36,966 nucleotides of DNA. Origin: Thermoplasmata archaeon (GTDB lineage Archaea > Thermoplasmatota > Thermoplasmata > Sysuiplasmatales > Sysuiplasmataceae). A program made the position numbers and the translations under genes. The notes under the pieces were generated by a model. That model was not told the DNA's origin. It did no database searches and worked only from the letters and a program-made list of their open reading frames with translations. This document shows positions 1 through 7,917 of this stretch, piece by piece (positions within the stretch are counted from its first letter, which is position 1; the number at the start of each line of letters is the position of its first letter). The DNA lies in NCBI GenBank assembly GCA_021811925.1, contig JAKAPY010000002.1:1-36966 (forward strand), written 5' to 3'.

Positions 1-101
1 CAGCTGAAGGGCCGCACAGTCCCCTGTTCCTCATGAGGAATGATGAAATAGAATCGGTCAGGAAGAACATTCAGATTGCAGGACAGGTGGTGAGACAATG
101 A
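1..101 (+). CDS. porA: 2-oxoacid:ferredoxin oxidoreductase alpha subunit, C-terminal tail (partial)
   Basis: An open frame enters from the left edge (first full codon at position 3) and ends at TGA 99-101. Only about 32 residues are visible, ending ...IQIAGQVVRQ. The stop overlaps the ATG of the beta-subunit gene in an ATGA arrangement, as expected for translationally coupled subunits. The identity as the alpha subunit rests on this neighbour and on the usual alpha-then-beta gene order, because the tail itself carries no diagnostic motif. Confidence 0.6.
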   Translation, partial: AEGPHSPLFLMRNDEIESVRKNIQIAGQVVRQ

Positions 102-1063
102 TGTCTGGTGAGGCATACCGGACGGTAAAGGACCTGCCCACCGAAGAGTTCATGGCCCCCGGCAATCCGCTGTGTGCAGGCTGCGGTGGCCTTCTGGCCG
201 TCAGACTGTTTCACAAGGCGCTGGGAGGAAAGGTTGTCTGGGTCAATGCCGCCGGATGCATTACAATGCTGTCGGTCTATCCGTATTCACCACTTCAGTC
301 AAGCTGGCTCTATACCGCTTTCGCGAGCGCACCCGCAGGCGCCCAGGGAATAAGGGATGCCCTGGACCTGATGATTAAGAAAGGGAAGATTTCGCCGGAC
401 GAGGATTTGAAAGTCGTAGTTGTCTCGGGGGACGGGGCGGCCTACGACATTGGCCTGCAGTCCACGCTTGGAGCAGTGCAGAGGAAGCTGGACTTCTACT
501 ACCTGTGCTACGACAACGAGGCTTACGGCAACACTGGCTTCCAGATGTCCTCAGCCACACCATATGGTTCGTCATCCGCGACCACTGAACCGACGGCCTC
601 TTTCCCGGAGGGAAACACCGGGCATAAGAAGGACCTCTTCGAGGTCTGGAAGTCTCAGAAACCCGCTTATCTCGCAACAATCTCAACTGCGCAAACTGTG
701 GACTTCCTGCAGAAGGTGGAGAAATCGACCAGGATAACAGGGCCGAAGCTATTCATATCGCCAGTGGGGTGCCCGACCGGCTGGGGGTACGACCCTCAGG
801 AGACTATAAGGGTCGAGAAGCTCGGGCTGGAAACGGGGATATGGCCACTCAAGGAGTATGTTGACGGAAGGGTGAAGCACACCCATGTTCCAGGCGCGAT
901 GAAACCCGTGGAGCAGTACCTCGAGACACAGGCAAGGTTCAAACACCTCTTCAAGCCGGAGAAGAGGGACGAAGTGATATCCAGAATACAGGAAGATGTC
1001 AACAACTACTGGACGATGGCATCGAGGGCCGAAGGCTTCCATGTGAGGCTGATCGGCACCTGA
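98..1063 (+). CDS. porB: 2-oxoacid:ferredoxin oxidoreductase, beta subunit (PorB-like)
   Basis: TPP-binding beta subunit of a pyruvate/2-oxoacid:ferredoxin oxidoreductase, which decarboxylates 2-oxoacids to acyl-CoA and reduces ferredoxin in the cytosol. The four Fe-S cysteines of the family are visible: C26 and C29 (CAGCG), C54 (AAGC) and one in SPVGCPTGW near residue 224. The TPP/Mg motif GDGAAYDIG is near residue 111, followed by the DNEAYGNTG segment. At 321 aa it matches stand-alone PorB subunits. The start overlaps the upstream stop (ATGA), so it is translated from the alpha-subunit mRNA. Substrate preference (pyruvate, 2-oxoisovalerate or other) cannot be settled from sequence reading alone. 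Confidence 0.9.
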   Translation: MMSGEAYRTVKDLPTEEFMAPGNPLCAGCGGLLAVRLFHKALGGKVVWVNAAGCITMLSVYPYSPLQSSWLYTAFASAPAGAQGIRDALDLMIKKGKISPDEDLKVVVVSGDGAAYDIGLQSTLGAVQRKLDFYYLCYDNEAYGNTGFQMSSATPYGSSSATTEPTASFPEGNTGHKKDLFEVWKSQKPAYLATISTAQTVDFLQKVEKSTRITGPKLFISPVGCPTGWGYDPQETIRVEKLGLETGIWPLKEYVDGRVKHTHVPGAMKPVEQYLETQARFKHLFKPEKRDEVISRIQEDVNNYWTMASRAEGFHVRLIGT

Positions 1064-1124
1064 TGATTCGGCAATTCACTGAATAACAAGCTGAAGCGGG
1101 CCATTGCAGGCATGGACCACTGGT

Positions 1125-1916
1125 TCAGCGGACCGGAAGGTTCTTTCTGTAATGCAACTCCAACCCTAATCTCTGGAAGCCTGCCCTGACCAGTATTGGC
1201 GTAGATGTCGTTTCCCTCGCAGTCACAACTGCATACCTTGTGCCGAGCCTGTATCCCTCTGTGCACCTGGCGATGACAAGTGAACCGTACAATCCCCTTT
1301 TCCTGTAGTCGGGATGAGTTCCGGCACCCCAGAGCTTGAGTATGTTTCCTTCAACGGTGGCGCCTCCGCTGCACACCGTCCTTCCACCCACTTTTCCAAA
1401 AATTGTCATGTTTGCCTCGTCCCCGGACTCACGCAAAAGCTCTTCCGCCCTTCCCAGGATTTCATCGCCTGTAAAGGGTGCTTCGTTGAAGGCCCCCTCG
1501 CTCACTCTTAGCGACTGCACAGCGTCCTCAATCGTCCTCACTTTTCCGACTTCGGCGTCTGCGGCTGTTCTCAGCCCGGGTAGACGGGGTGTCCGCCCCT
1601 CACCCATGTCGAAGCAAAGGTACTCGAGCCTGTCTGAAAGGCTGTAATCCCTTCTCTGAAGCCATTCACCCATGTCCCGCGGTCCGCTTCCGGGCTTGCA
1701 CTGCCATGTGAGGGTGCGTCTGCCCTCCTTCCTGACGAGCGCCTCCACCTCGTCAATCAGCCTGCCAGCGTCATCGGCGTTGAACCTGTCGACGATATTC
1801 CTTTCGGGAGAATTTTTCCAGAGTGAGAGCCTGTAGCGTTCATTTTCGAGAACAATGGAACCATGCGGAACCCAGTACCATGAGGCTATGACGTTTGCAA
1901 GCTCCTCCTTGCTCAT
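1125..1916 (-). CDS. GNAT family N-acetyltransferase
   Basis: The C-terminal half carries a GNAT fold. A beta4-like strand (ILKLWGAGTHPDYRKRGLYGSL) contains the acetyl-CoA pyrophosphate-binding pattern R-x-x-G-L-Y-G around residues 208-215, followed by strands ending in ILVRAGFQRLG, where the typical 'GF' of GNAT C-termini is seen. The N-terminal 110 residues are less typical and may be a degenerate second GNAT half. I start at the ATG at 1916; a TTG three codons upstream is possible. The gene lies just after the ribosomal operon terminator hairpin on the same strand. The substrate is unknown. Confidence 0.75.
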   Translation of the reverse strand: MSKEELANVIASWYWVPHGSIVLENERYRLSLWKNSPERNIVDRFNADDAGRLIDEVEALVRKEGRRTLTWQCKPGSGPRDMGEWLQRRDYSLSDRLEYLCFDMGEGRTPRLPGLRTAADAEVGKVRTIEDAVQSLRVSEGAFNEAPFTGDEILGRAEELLRESGDEANMTIFGKVGGRTVCSGGATVEGNILKLWGAGTHPDYRKRGLYGSLVIARCTEGYRLGTRYAVVTARETTSTPILVRAGFQRLGLELHYRKNLPVR

Positions 1917-1947
1917 TTCAGTCAAAAGTATTCCCTGCTGGTTTGTA

Positions 1948-1970
1948 GAGGCACGGCTGGGTCGTGCCTC
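1948..1970 (-). terminator. Hairpin after rpl12, probable end of ribosomal operon
   Basis: A perfect 8-bp inverted repeat, GAGGCACG...CGTGCCTC, with a 7-nt loop lies 32 nt past the rpl12 stop and just before the GNAT gene. On the minus strand a short T run (ACTTTTG) follows about 20 nt later. Termination function is inferred from position and shape. Confidence 0.5.
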
Positions 1971-2001
1971 GGGAAGAGTTTTTCAGGAAGCGGCCAGGCG
2001 C

Positions 2002-2307
2002 TCAGCCAAAGAGTGCCCCAAGACCGGCTGCAGCTTCTTCTTCGGAAACAGCTTCTTCCTTCTTTTCTTCCTTTTTCTTATCTTCTTTCTTCTCGGCTGG
2101 CGCTGCTGCCTGCGGTGCTGGTGCTGCCATCATGGCCGCACTTGCAATCGCTTCCTCTATGTTGACGCCGCTGAGGGAAGCCGTAAGAGCCTTTATTCTT
2201 GCCTGATCGGGCTCTAATCCGGCCGCCTTGATGACGTTCGCAACACTCTCGTCGTTTATCTCCTTGCCAGCGCTGTGCAGCAGCAAAGCACTGTATATGT
2301 ACTCCAT
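2002..2307 (-). CDS. rpl12: 50S ribosomal protein P1 (archaeal L12/aP1)
   Basis: Acidic stalk protein of the large subunit, which recruits translation GTPases. The N-terminal dimerization domain (MEYIYSALLLHSAGKEI) is followed by an Ala/Pro hinge, a long Lys/Glu-rich segment, and the conserved archaeal/eukaryotic P-protein tail ending GLGALFG. Length (101 aa) is normal. A GGAGGT site lies 6 nt before the ATG. It is the last gene of the rpl11-rpl1-rpl10-rpl12 cluster. Confidence 0.97.
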   Translation of the reverse strand: MEYIYSALLLHSAGKEINDESVANVIKAAGLEPDQARIKALTASLSGVNIEEAIASAAMMAAPAPQAAAPAEKKEDKKKEEKKEEAVSEEEAAAGLGALFG

Positions 2308-2337
2308 TACTATACCTCCGTTTTTCCGTTTGATATT

Positions 2338-3192
2338 TCAGGCATCCCCTGTCTTCTTCTTGAGCGCGGATGCCTGTGCAGTTGCCTTTGAAAGGAGCAG
2401 TTTCACCGTCTCCTTCGTCGGTATTTCTGCGTACACGCTCAGGTTGACTGCGTTCTTGTGCGCGTCTCCAAGCAGGTATCTCACGCTTAATGGCGTGAAG
2501 TATCTGCTCTTGACTGCAAGCGATAGAGCCTGCCGGGAAGCGTTGGCCAGGTCTGACAGCATTTTGGCGTCGTCGACATGAAGCACTTCCTTCCTGAACA
2601 GCAGCCCTTTTTCGAACATTGCCTTGACTTCGAGTCCGGCAACCAGAGGGAATATCTCCATTCTTGTCAGTGCGGATGCGATCGCTGGAGCAATCACGTC
2701 CCCTTTCTTGACAAGCAGCTTGTCCTTCTTGATTACAACCTTGCCGCCCTCGATGCTCGCCGGCAGTCCCGCCTTCTGCAGCTCGCCGACAATCGGTCCG
2801 GGCTTGAACGAGGTCTCGCCTGCCTTGATTTCTATATCCTCGGGGGATATCTCGCCGCCCTTGGCTGCCAGGCGGGTCTTGTTCTTTTCAAGTGTCCTGT
2901 AGAGGGCGAAGGGATTCTGGTTTGAGCATATGAGCGCCGTCTGGTCGTGTGAAACAAGTTCTTCAAGCTGGCCCAGACCCTGGACGTCCTTTCCGACCTG
3001 GTCCAGTGCCATCTTGATAAGCTTGCCCCTCGACACGTGTATCTGTGCCACACCGCTCAGTTTCTTTCGAATCTGCTGGAACTGGGCTGCCGGGAGTCCC
3101 CTGATGCTTACTACTCCAACAACCTTCGAAGTCCTCAAGCTGTCAGCCAGCACTTTCAAGTTTTCCGTTTTCCAACTTCTTGAGTGAGCCAT
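2338..3192 (-). CDS. rpl10: 50S ribosomal protein P0 (archaeal L10)
   Basis: Stalk base protein that binds 23S rRNA and carries P1 dimers. The N-terminal L10 domain reads AHSRSWKTENLKVLADSL, with VVGVVSIRGLPAAQFQQIRKKL near residues 30-50. The archaeal insertion region contains PGPIVGELQKAGLPASIEGGKV. The C-terminal spine contains repeated Ala-rich helices for P1. I choose the ATG at 3192 because AGGTG, overlapping the rpl1 stop TAG, sits 6 nt upstream; an in-frame GTG at 3201 would overlap that site. The protein ends with a short KKKTGDA tail and apparently lacks the acidic GLFG-type C-terminus often found in archaeal P0, giving 284 aa, which is shorter than many homologues. Confidence 0.95.
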   Translation of the reverse strand: MAHSRSWKTENLKVLADSLRTSKVVGVVSIRGLPAAQFQQIRKKLSGVAQIHVSRGKLIKMALDQVGKDVQGLGQLEELVSHDQTALICSNQNPFALYRTLEKNKTRLAAKGGEISPEDIEIKAGETSFKPGPIVGELQKAGLPASIEGGKVVIKKDKLLVKKGDVIAPAIASALTRMEIFPLVAGLEVKAMFEKGLLFRKEVLHVDDAKMLSDLANASRQALSLAVKSRYFTPLSVRYLLGDAHKNAVNLSVYAEIPTKETVKLLLSKATAQASALKKKTGDA

Positions 3193-3201
3193 TGACAGCA
3201 C

Positions 3202-3840
3202 CTACATGATCCTAACTGCGGGACCCATTGTCGTCTTGACATAGGCCGATTCGAGGTTTATCCTTCCCTTCTCCAGCCTTCCGATTACCCTGTTCAGAAC
3301 AGTATCAATGTTATCTGCCAGATCTTCAGGGTTCATAGACCTGGTGCCTACATGAGCCTGAAATGTCTTCTTCTCCTTGGTTCTCACAGAAGTTGTTCTC
3401 TTGAGGGTGTTAATTATGGGCGCCGGGTCGGAACCAGGCTGTATCGCCTTCGGCATTTTTCCCCTCGGACCCAGAACAACTCCCATTTTTCTTCCGATTG
3501 TTGCCATCAGCGGGGCTTCGGCTATGAAATAGTCATATTGCCTTGCCAGGCGCTTCGCATTCTTCTTGTCATCCATGTATTTGTTGAACTCATCCGGCGA
3601 GATGACAAGATCTGCAGCCGTCCGTGCCTTGATCGCCATTTCCCCCCCGCCGAACAGGCAGACCTTGATGGCCTTGCCTCTTCCCTTGGGGAGTATGATG
3701 TCCTCCTGTATCCTGTTCTTCGGAACAGACAGGTCCACATCCTTCAGGTTGATGGCAACTTCAACGCTTTCCTCAAATTTCCTCTGAGGGGCTGTTGTGA
3801 TTGCCTTCTTGACAGCTTCTACGGTTTCCTTGTTTGCCAA
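3202..3840 (-). CDS. rpl1: 50S ribosomal protein L1
   Basis: L1 forms the mobile L1 stalk near the E site. The family N-terminus ANKETVEAVKKAI...KFEESVEVAINLKDVDLS is clear, as are the central LILPKGRGK-like segment (IILPKGRGKAIKV) and MGVVLGPRGKMPKAI. I place the start at TTG 3840, preceded by GAGG eight nt upstream, giving 211 aa, the usual archaeal length. The open frame extends to 3900, but those 20 extra residues do not look like L1. A separate promoter lies in the 182-nt gap behind rpl11. Archaeal L1 often represses its own mRNA, so the leader is worth examining. Confidence 0.95.
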   Translation of the reverse strand: MANKETVEAVKKAITTAPQRKFEESVEVAINLKDVDLSVPKNRIQEDIILPKGRGKAIKVCLFGGGEMAIKARTAADLVISPDEFNKYMDDKKNAKRLARQYDYFIAEAPLMATIGRKMGVVLGPRGKMPKAIQPGSDPAPIINTLKRTTSVRTKEKKTFQAHVGTRSMNPEDLADNIDTVLNRVIGRLEKGRINLESAYVKTTMGPAVRIM

Positions 3841-3914
3841 ATAATCATCCTCTTGTAGTGCAGCGAACCTACCCGGTTCTCCTACAACGGCAAACCACAC
3901 TTAATGCGACCAAG

Positions 3915-3928
3915 ATTTAAAGTTTTGC
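3915..3928 (-). promoter_or_regulatory. TATA-type promoter for rpl1-rpl10-rpl12
   Basis: The minus strand reads GCAAAACTTTAAAT, a purine-rich BRE-like stretch plus a TATA box, between rpl11 and rpl1. A start site about 25 nt downstream would give a leader of roughly 50 nt before the TTG start of rpl1. Confidence 0.55.
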
Positions 3929-4022
3929 CCGCCACCCGTCAGTTGCCATTGCCTTATGTTGTGCCACGGCCCATGTTTTGCACTTGGACCTGGATGCCCA
4001 AAATTGCGTGGAGTGCCCGCTT

Positions 4023-4496
4023 TCACTTCAGCTTGTTGTCCCAGGTGCCCTTGTTGATTTCCTCAATAACCGCTTTGGGCTCCTTGCCCTCCACCGTTAC
4101 ACCTACAGACACGCACGTGCCAACGACTTCCTTTGCTCTTGTCTTCACGGTTGCACCCAGGGAGGCCTCCTTCTTCATGTCGGCTATCTTGAGAACCTGT
4201 ACCATTGACAGGTTGCCGGCCTTCGTGCTTTTGGGATTTCCAGATCCCTTCTCCACTCCAAGCTCCTTCAGTATCAGGGCGGTAGTGGGCGGCGTTCCGA
4301 CAAGTATGTTGAACGTCTTATCCGCGTTTACCTCGATAGTAACCGGGACCTTCATCCCGGAAAACTGCCTGGTTTTTTCATTTATTTCCTGCACGATCTT
4401 CGCAACGTTGACACCCAAGGGCCCCAGTGCAGGTCCGAGCGGGTTTCCGGGTGTTGCCTTTCCAGCATCAATGAGTGCATTTATCCTGTCAGCCAT
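4023..4496 (-). CDS. rpl11: 50S ribosomal protein L11
   Basis: L11 binds the GTPase-associated centre of 23S rRNA. The hallmark proline-rich N-terminal segment GNPLGPALGPLGVNVAKIVQEIN is present, followed by TPPTTALILKELG and a C-terminal rRNA-binding domain (KSTKAGNLSMVQVLKIADMKK). The 157-aa length is typical for archaea. It lies 28 nt downstream of spt5 on the same strand and is likely co-transcribed with secE-spt5. Confidence 0.97.
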   Translation of the reverse strand: MADRINALIDAGKATPGNPLGPALGPLGVNVAKIVQEINEKTRQFSGMKVPVTIEVNADKTFNILVGTPPTTALILKELGVEKGSGNPKSTKAGNLSMVQVLKIADMKKEASLGATVKTRAKEVVGTCVSVGVTVEGKEPKAVIEEINKGTWDNKLK

Positions 4497-4524
4497 CAGT
4501 CATCACCATCTCTTGTGAATCAAT

Positions 4525-5388
4525 TCACTTATCCTTCTCAATAACTCTGACATGGTCCCCTCTGACCGTCACCGGTATGGGGACAACCGCCTCGAATAAC
4601 TCGACCGTTATTTCCTCTTTGCCGTGATCAATGCGCTGAACACGTGCCTTTTCACCCTTGAACGGTCCGGACACGAGCTCCACAATATCGCCTTCGACAA
4701 TTCCACTGACCGTTGGCTTGGGGGTAAGGAAATGGCTTACCTCGTCAAGCGAAGTTTCGCCCTTGACGAGGCCGTGTGTCTTCCTTATCCCGCGGACAGC
4801 GTTCTCTATCTTGTCGCTGTTCATGGCCTCGATAAGCACGTAACCCCTTATTGTGGATGGGAGAAGAATTGAATATATGCCGAGCTGGCCGTCCTTAGCC
4901 CTTGCGCCAATGGAGTCGGCAACCTCTCTTTCCTGGCCTATCGCTGTCTTCACAGCAAGTATGGATGGCCTGACGGCAACCTTGAACCTGGGAGTCTGCG
5001 TGGCGACCTTCGATGAAATGGAAACGCCGACTTCCGTTGCATCCCCAAATGATGCACCTGGCGCAACCGATACGTCCACTGTGACCCAGTGATCGCCCGT
5101 GCTGAGGTTTGCATCAAATTCAGCGGGAAGGCTTGTGTAGCTGTCCCATTTGACCACGCCGTCAAGGTATACCTTCACCTGCCAGTCTGGCGACCCCTCA
5201 ACCTCGGTTATGAGTCTTGGTTCAGCCTTGAAATGAAATGAACTGTCACTTTCCACCTTGATTTTGGCGCTGAACTCTGCATTTCCGCCAACCGGGACGA
5301 TTGCCTCCTTCTCACCAGGCACTTCCATCATGAACGACTTTATACCCTGCCCCGGCGAGACGCTGCTTCCAGTTTCATAGGATGACAC
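4525..5388 (-). CDS. spt5: Transcription elongation factor Spt5 (NusG) with long N-terminal extension
   Basis: Spt5 clamps RNA polymerase during elongation. The C-terminal half holds the canonical parts: an NGN domain starting FKVAVRPSILAVKTAIGQEREVADSI and running through SILLPSTIRGYVLIEA, then a KOW domain (EGDIVELVSGPFKGEKARVQRID). Before the NGN domain lies an extra region of about 130 residues with alternating hydrophobic strands (FMMEVPGEKEAIVPVGG..., HWVTVDVSVAPGASFGDA) resembling an Ig-like beta-sandwich. Minimal archaeal Spt5 is only about 150 aa. The frame could begin at ATG 5451, but that would overlap secE by 43 nt; GTG 5388, 9 nt after a GGGGG site, avoids this and is my choice. 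Confidence 0.9.
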   Translation of the reverse strand: MSSYETGSSVSPGQGIKSFMMEVPGEKEAIVPVGGNAEFSAKIKVESDSSFHFKAEPRLITEVEGSPDWQVKVYLDGVVKWDSYTSLPAEFDANLSTGDHWVTVDVSVAPGASFGDATEVGVSISSKVATQTPRFKVAVRPSILAVKTAIGQEREVADSIGARAKDGQLGIYSILLPSTIRGYVLIEAMNSDKIENAVRGIRKTHGLVKGETSLDEVSHFLTPKPTVSGIVEGDIVELVSGPFKGEKARVQRIDHGKEEITVELFEAVVPIPVTVRGDHVRVIEKDK

Positions 5389-5408
5389 TTTCAAAGACCC
5401 CCAGAGGT

Positions 5409-5666
5409 TCAACCGAATATTCCCGAACTGATTGACGGGAAGTATGTCCATACAAGGTAAAGGAGAAAGCCAAGTCCTCCGATGAGGAACAGGCCAAGAG
5501 CGACCATCTTCACTACCCTGACATACTCATCCATGGTTGGCTTTCTGGCCATTTTGAATATTCTTCCATACTTTCCCTTACCGATATTTCTGAACCGTTC
5601 CTCAAGCTTCCGCTGGGCCTGGTAGGTCGTCTCGGTAAAGTCGAAGTTGGTTATCGAATTGCTCAT
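5409..5666 (-). CDS. secE: Preprotein translocase subunit SecE (Sec61 gamma)
   Basis: Small single-spanning subunit of the SecYEG channel. An amphipathic N-terminal helix (AQRKLEERFRNIGKGKYGRIFKMARKPTMDEYVRVVKMVALG) is followed by one membrane segment (LFLIGGLGFLLYLVWTYF). The length of 85 aa and the position directly before spt5 are characteristic of archaea. The ATG at 5666 is preferred over the adjacent GTG at 5669, because AAGGT lies about 8 nt upstream. Confidence 0.93.
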   Translation of the reverse strand: MSNSITNFDFTETTYQAQRKLEERFRNIGKGKYGRIFKMARKPTMDEYVRVVKMVALGLFLIGGLGFLLYLVWTYFPSISSGIFG

Positions 5667-5739
5667 CACACGTTACCTTCTTCACGATGCGCTTTGCTGT
5701 GGGCGCATTCGCTGTAAACTGGAGTCAATTCGGTCTACT

Positions 5740-5752
5740 ACTTAATATTTCT
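5740..5752 (-). promoter_or_regulatory. TATA-type promoter for secE-spt5-rpl11
   Basis: The minus strand reads AAGAAATATTAAG in the 174-nt gap between ftsZ1 and secE. This places a start site about 25 nt downstream, leaving a leader near 50 nt with a ribosome binding site before secE. Confidence 0.5.
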
Positions 5753-5840
5753 TTGCAATGCCGGGTTTTGAGAGTGCCTTTGACCTCTGAGAAGTCACTG
5801 CGCCTGCCAGCTCGGGGACCAGTCTGGCCGCTTGCCTGTA

Positions 5841-6950
5841 TCACCTTATGAAGTCCATGTCGAGGGACTTTGTCTCGACATTGTCTGCCGGACCAAGGAT
5901 GTGCTTGGACTTGACTCCTGTGAGAACAACCATGACTCTTACCTTCTTCTCCATGGCCGGGTCGATGGCGGCACCCCATATCAGTCTGGCCGAAGGGCTG
6001 ATCTTTGTCTGGATCATCTCGGCAACCTTTTCCGCCTCGCTTACAGTCATGTCCTGGCCTCCCACGACATTGACAAGGGCGCCGTTTGCTCCCGATATGT
6101 CCACATCAATCAGCGGAGAATTTATTGCCTCCATGACAGCGTCGCTGGCCCTTTCCTCGCCTTCGCCCTCACCAAGGCCAATCATGGCGACTCCCCCGCC
6201 CTTCATTATAGTCTTGAGATCGTTGAAGTCCAAGTTGACCAGGCCGGGCTTGGTAATAACCTCGGTTATTCCCTTGATGCTCCTGACAAGCACTTCGTCC
6301 GCAACCTTGAATGCGGCATTGAGGGACAGCCTCGGCACCAGTTCGAGCAGTTTGTCATTAGGTATTACAATGACCGTGTCGGCCACATTCCTCAGCCTCT
6401 CCAGTCCCCATTCGGCGTTCTCGGCCCTTATTGCGCCCTCGGCTTTGAATGGTGAAGTGCAAATGGCGATTGTGAGCGAACCCATTTCCTTGGCCAGCTG
6501 TGAAACAAAAGGAGCCGCGCCTGTGCCTGTGCCGCCGCCAAGTCCTGCGGTGACAAAAACAATATCCGCTCCCTGAATTGACTTCCTGAGGTCGTCCTCG
6601 GCTTCTCTGGCAGCTTCCTCCCCAACCTGTGGCAGAGCGCCTGCGCCGAGCCCTCGCGTGCTTCTCCTGCCGAGCAGTATCTTGTGGGGTGCCCTGACAA
6701 TAAGGAGGTGCTGTGCATCCGTGTTGGCAGCATACATTTCTGCCCCCGTTATGCCTGTTTCGACCAGCCTGTCTATCGTGTTTGTTCCGCCGCCGCCACA
6801 ACCGACGATCTTTATGTTTGTCTTCAGCCCGGAAAGAATCTTTATTAACTCGTCGTCTTCCGCGCTGTACCCGTCCCCTGCCAGTTCAGGCTCCTCTGAG
6901 CCTTCATCCTGTGACACTCTCGATATTGCATCATTCACTAACGATTTCAT
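5841..6950 (-). CDS. ftsZ1: Cell division protein FtsZ1
   Basis: Tubulin-family GTPase of the division ring. The nucleotide-binding loop VGCGGGGTNTIDRL comes after an acidic 50-residue N-terminal tail. The tubulin signature GLGGGTGTGAAP and the T7 synergy-loop segment VNLDFNDLKTIM, with catalytic acidic residues, are both intact. The ATG at 6950 is chosen because GAGGT sits 7 nt upstream; the frame could extend 10 residues further. The C-terminus ends soon after the GTPase/C-terminal domains without a long linker. Placement upstream of secE-spt5 matches the euryarchaeal ftsZ1 locus. A second FtsZ lies at 7918-8871. Confidence 0.95.
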   Translation of the reverse strand: MKSLVNDAISRVSQDEGSEEPELAGDGYSAEDDELIKILSGLKTNIKIVGCGGGGTNTIDRLVETGITGAEMYAANTDAQHLLIVRAPHKILLGRRSTRGLGAGALPQVGEEAAREAEDDLRKSIQGADIVFVTAGLGGGTGTGAAPFVSQLAKEMGSLTIAICTSPFKAEGAIRAENAEWGLERLRNVADTVIVIPNDKLLELVPRLSLNAAFKVADEVLVRSIKGITEVITKPGLVNLDFNDLKTIMKGGGVAMIGLGEGEGEERASDAVMEAINSPLIDVDISGANGALVNVVGGQDMTVSEAEKVAEMIQTKISPSARLIWGAAIDPAMEKKVRVMVVLTGVKSKHILGPADNVETKSLDMDFIR

Positions 6951-6988
6951 AAGGCCGACCTCGCATCCCACCCATCCCAAGGATCAGG

Positions 6989-6998
6989 AATTATAGGT
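6989..6998 (-). promoter_or_regulatory. Probable TATA box of ftsZ1
   Basis: The minus strand reads ACCTATAATT, about 40 nt before the chosen ATG, leaving room for a short leader that contains the GAGGT site. A weaker TTATTAAT motif at about 7025-7033 is an alternative. Confidence 0.4.
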
Positions 6999-7158
6999 AT
7001 TGTACAGGTCTATCGTTTTGAAACATTAATAAGTTTCCATAGGCGATCGCATCGTCCCCGACTCTCGAATCGTGTCTCACACCCCTTCCATGCTTTCGGG
7101 TGCCAAGGGTCGAATCACCGTTCACTTTCGGAGGCGGCTGCTGACAGCGCAGGAAGCA

Positions 7159-7167
7159 GTTTTAACA
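7159..7167 (+). promoter_or_regulatory. TATA box of the TrmJ-like gene (leaderless)
   Basis: GTTTTAACA is centred about 32 nt before the ATG at 7195. There is no ribosome binding site in between, pointing to a leaderless or nearly leaderless transcript. Confidence 0.5.
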
Positions 7168-7194
7168 ACACGATGCGATTCGCAGGCGTTGTAG

Positions 7195-7917
7195 ATGCCT
7201 AAGTTCAGAGTAATCCTTGTTAGGCCCGAGGTGGAAGGCAACATAGGTGCCGTGGCAAGATCGATGGCGAATTTCGGTTTCGATGAATTGTACATGGTCT
7301 CACCTGTGGGAATAGGCGTCGAAGCGCGCAACAGGGCGAAGCATGGCAACTTCATCCTCGACGGCGCCGTCCTGACGAATTCACTGGAGGACGCCCTGGA
7401 AGGCTGCGACCTTGCCATCGGAACAACAGGAATAAGGAATATCGGAGAAAAGAAATTTCTCAGGAATTTTGAGACGCCAAGGGAGTTTGCTGAAAGGGTC
7501 TCCGGAACAAGGAGGAAATACGCACTGGTTTTTGGGCCGGAAGGCCTGGGACTTTTCAACGAGGAACTCGCGAGATGCGACGCGCTGGTAAGCATTCCAA
7601 GCTCCCCAGAATACCCCGTGCTCAACCTGTCCCATGCAGTTACAGTTGTACTGTATGAACTCTTCCTGACAGGCTATGTTAAAGACTCGGTCAAGCTCTC
7701 TGTCGCATATGAAAAGGAGAAACTGAACAATCATTACTCAAGCCTGCTGGACGAGATATCCTACCCCGAGCACAAGAAGGAGAAGGCAAGGCTGATGTTC
7801 CGGCGGCTGGTTGGCAGGTCCGGCCTGTCAAAGTGGGAGTTTTTCATCATGATGGGTGTGATCACGAGAACACTCTACTCGCTGAGGCATTCCGGCGGAA
7901 AATACGCAAAGAAGTGA
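7195..7917 (+). CDS. trmJ: tRNA/rRNA 2'-O-methyltransferase, TrmJ-like (SPOUT/TrmH family)
   Basis: SPOUT-class AdoMet methyltransferase, probably modifying the 2'-hydroxyl of nucleotide 32 in tRNA. The TrmJ N-terminal motif is LVRPEVEGNIGAVARSMANFGFDEL. Motif 2 is LVFGPEGLGLFNEELARCD. Motif 3, which forms the trefoil-knot AdoMet site, is IPSSPEYPVLNLSHAVTVVLYEL. The remaining 70 residues form a helical C-terminal extension as in TrmJ. The stop codon abuts the stop codon of convergent ftsZ2 with no base between. Other TrmH-family targets cannot be excluded. Confidence 0.85.
   Translation: MPKFRVILVRPEVEGNIGAVARSMANFGFDELYMVSPVGIGVEARNRAKHGNFILDGAVLTNSLEDALEGCDLAIGTTGIRNIGEKKFLRNFETPREFAERVSGTRRKYALVFGPEGLGLFNEELARCDALVSIPSSPEYPVLNLSHAVTVVLYELFLTGYVKDSVKLSVAYEKEKLNNHYSSLLDEISYPEHKKEKARLMFRRLVGRSGLSKWEFFIMMGVITRTLYSLRHSGGKYAKK

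Noticed and set aside
5388..5451. Spt5 starting at ATG 5451
   Set aside because: It would overlap secE by 43 nt and the extra 21 residues come from the secE coding region; a GTG with a G-rich ribosome binding site after secE fits better. The longer form cannot be fully excluded.
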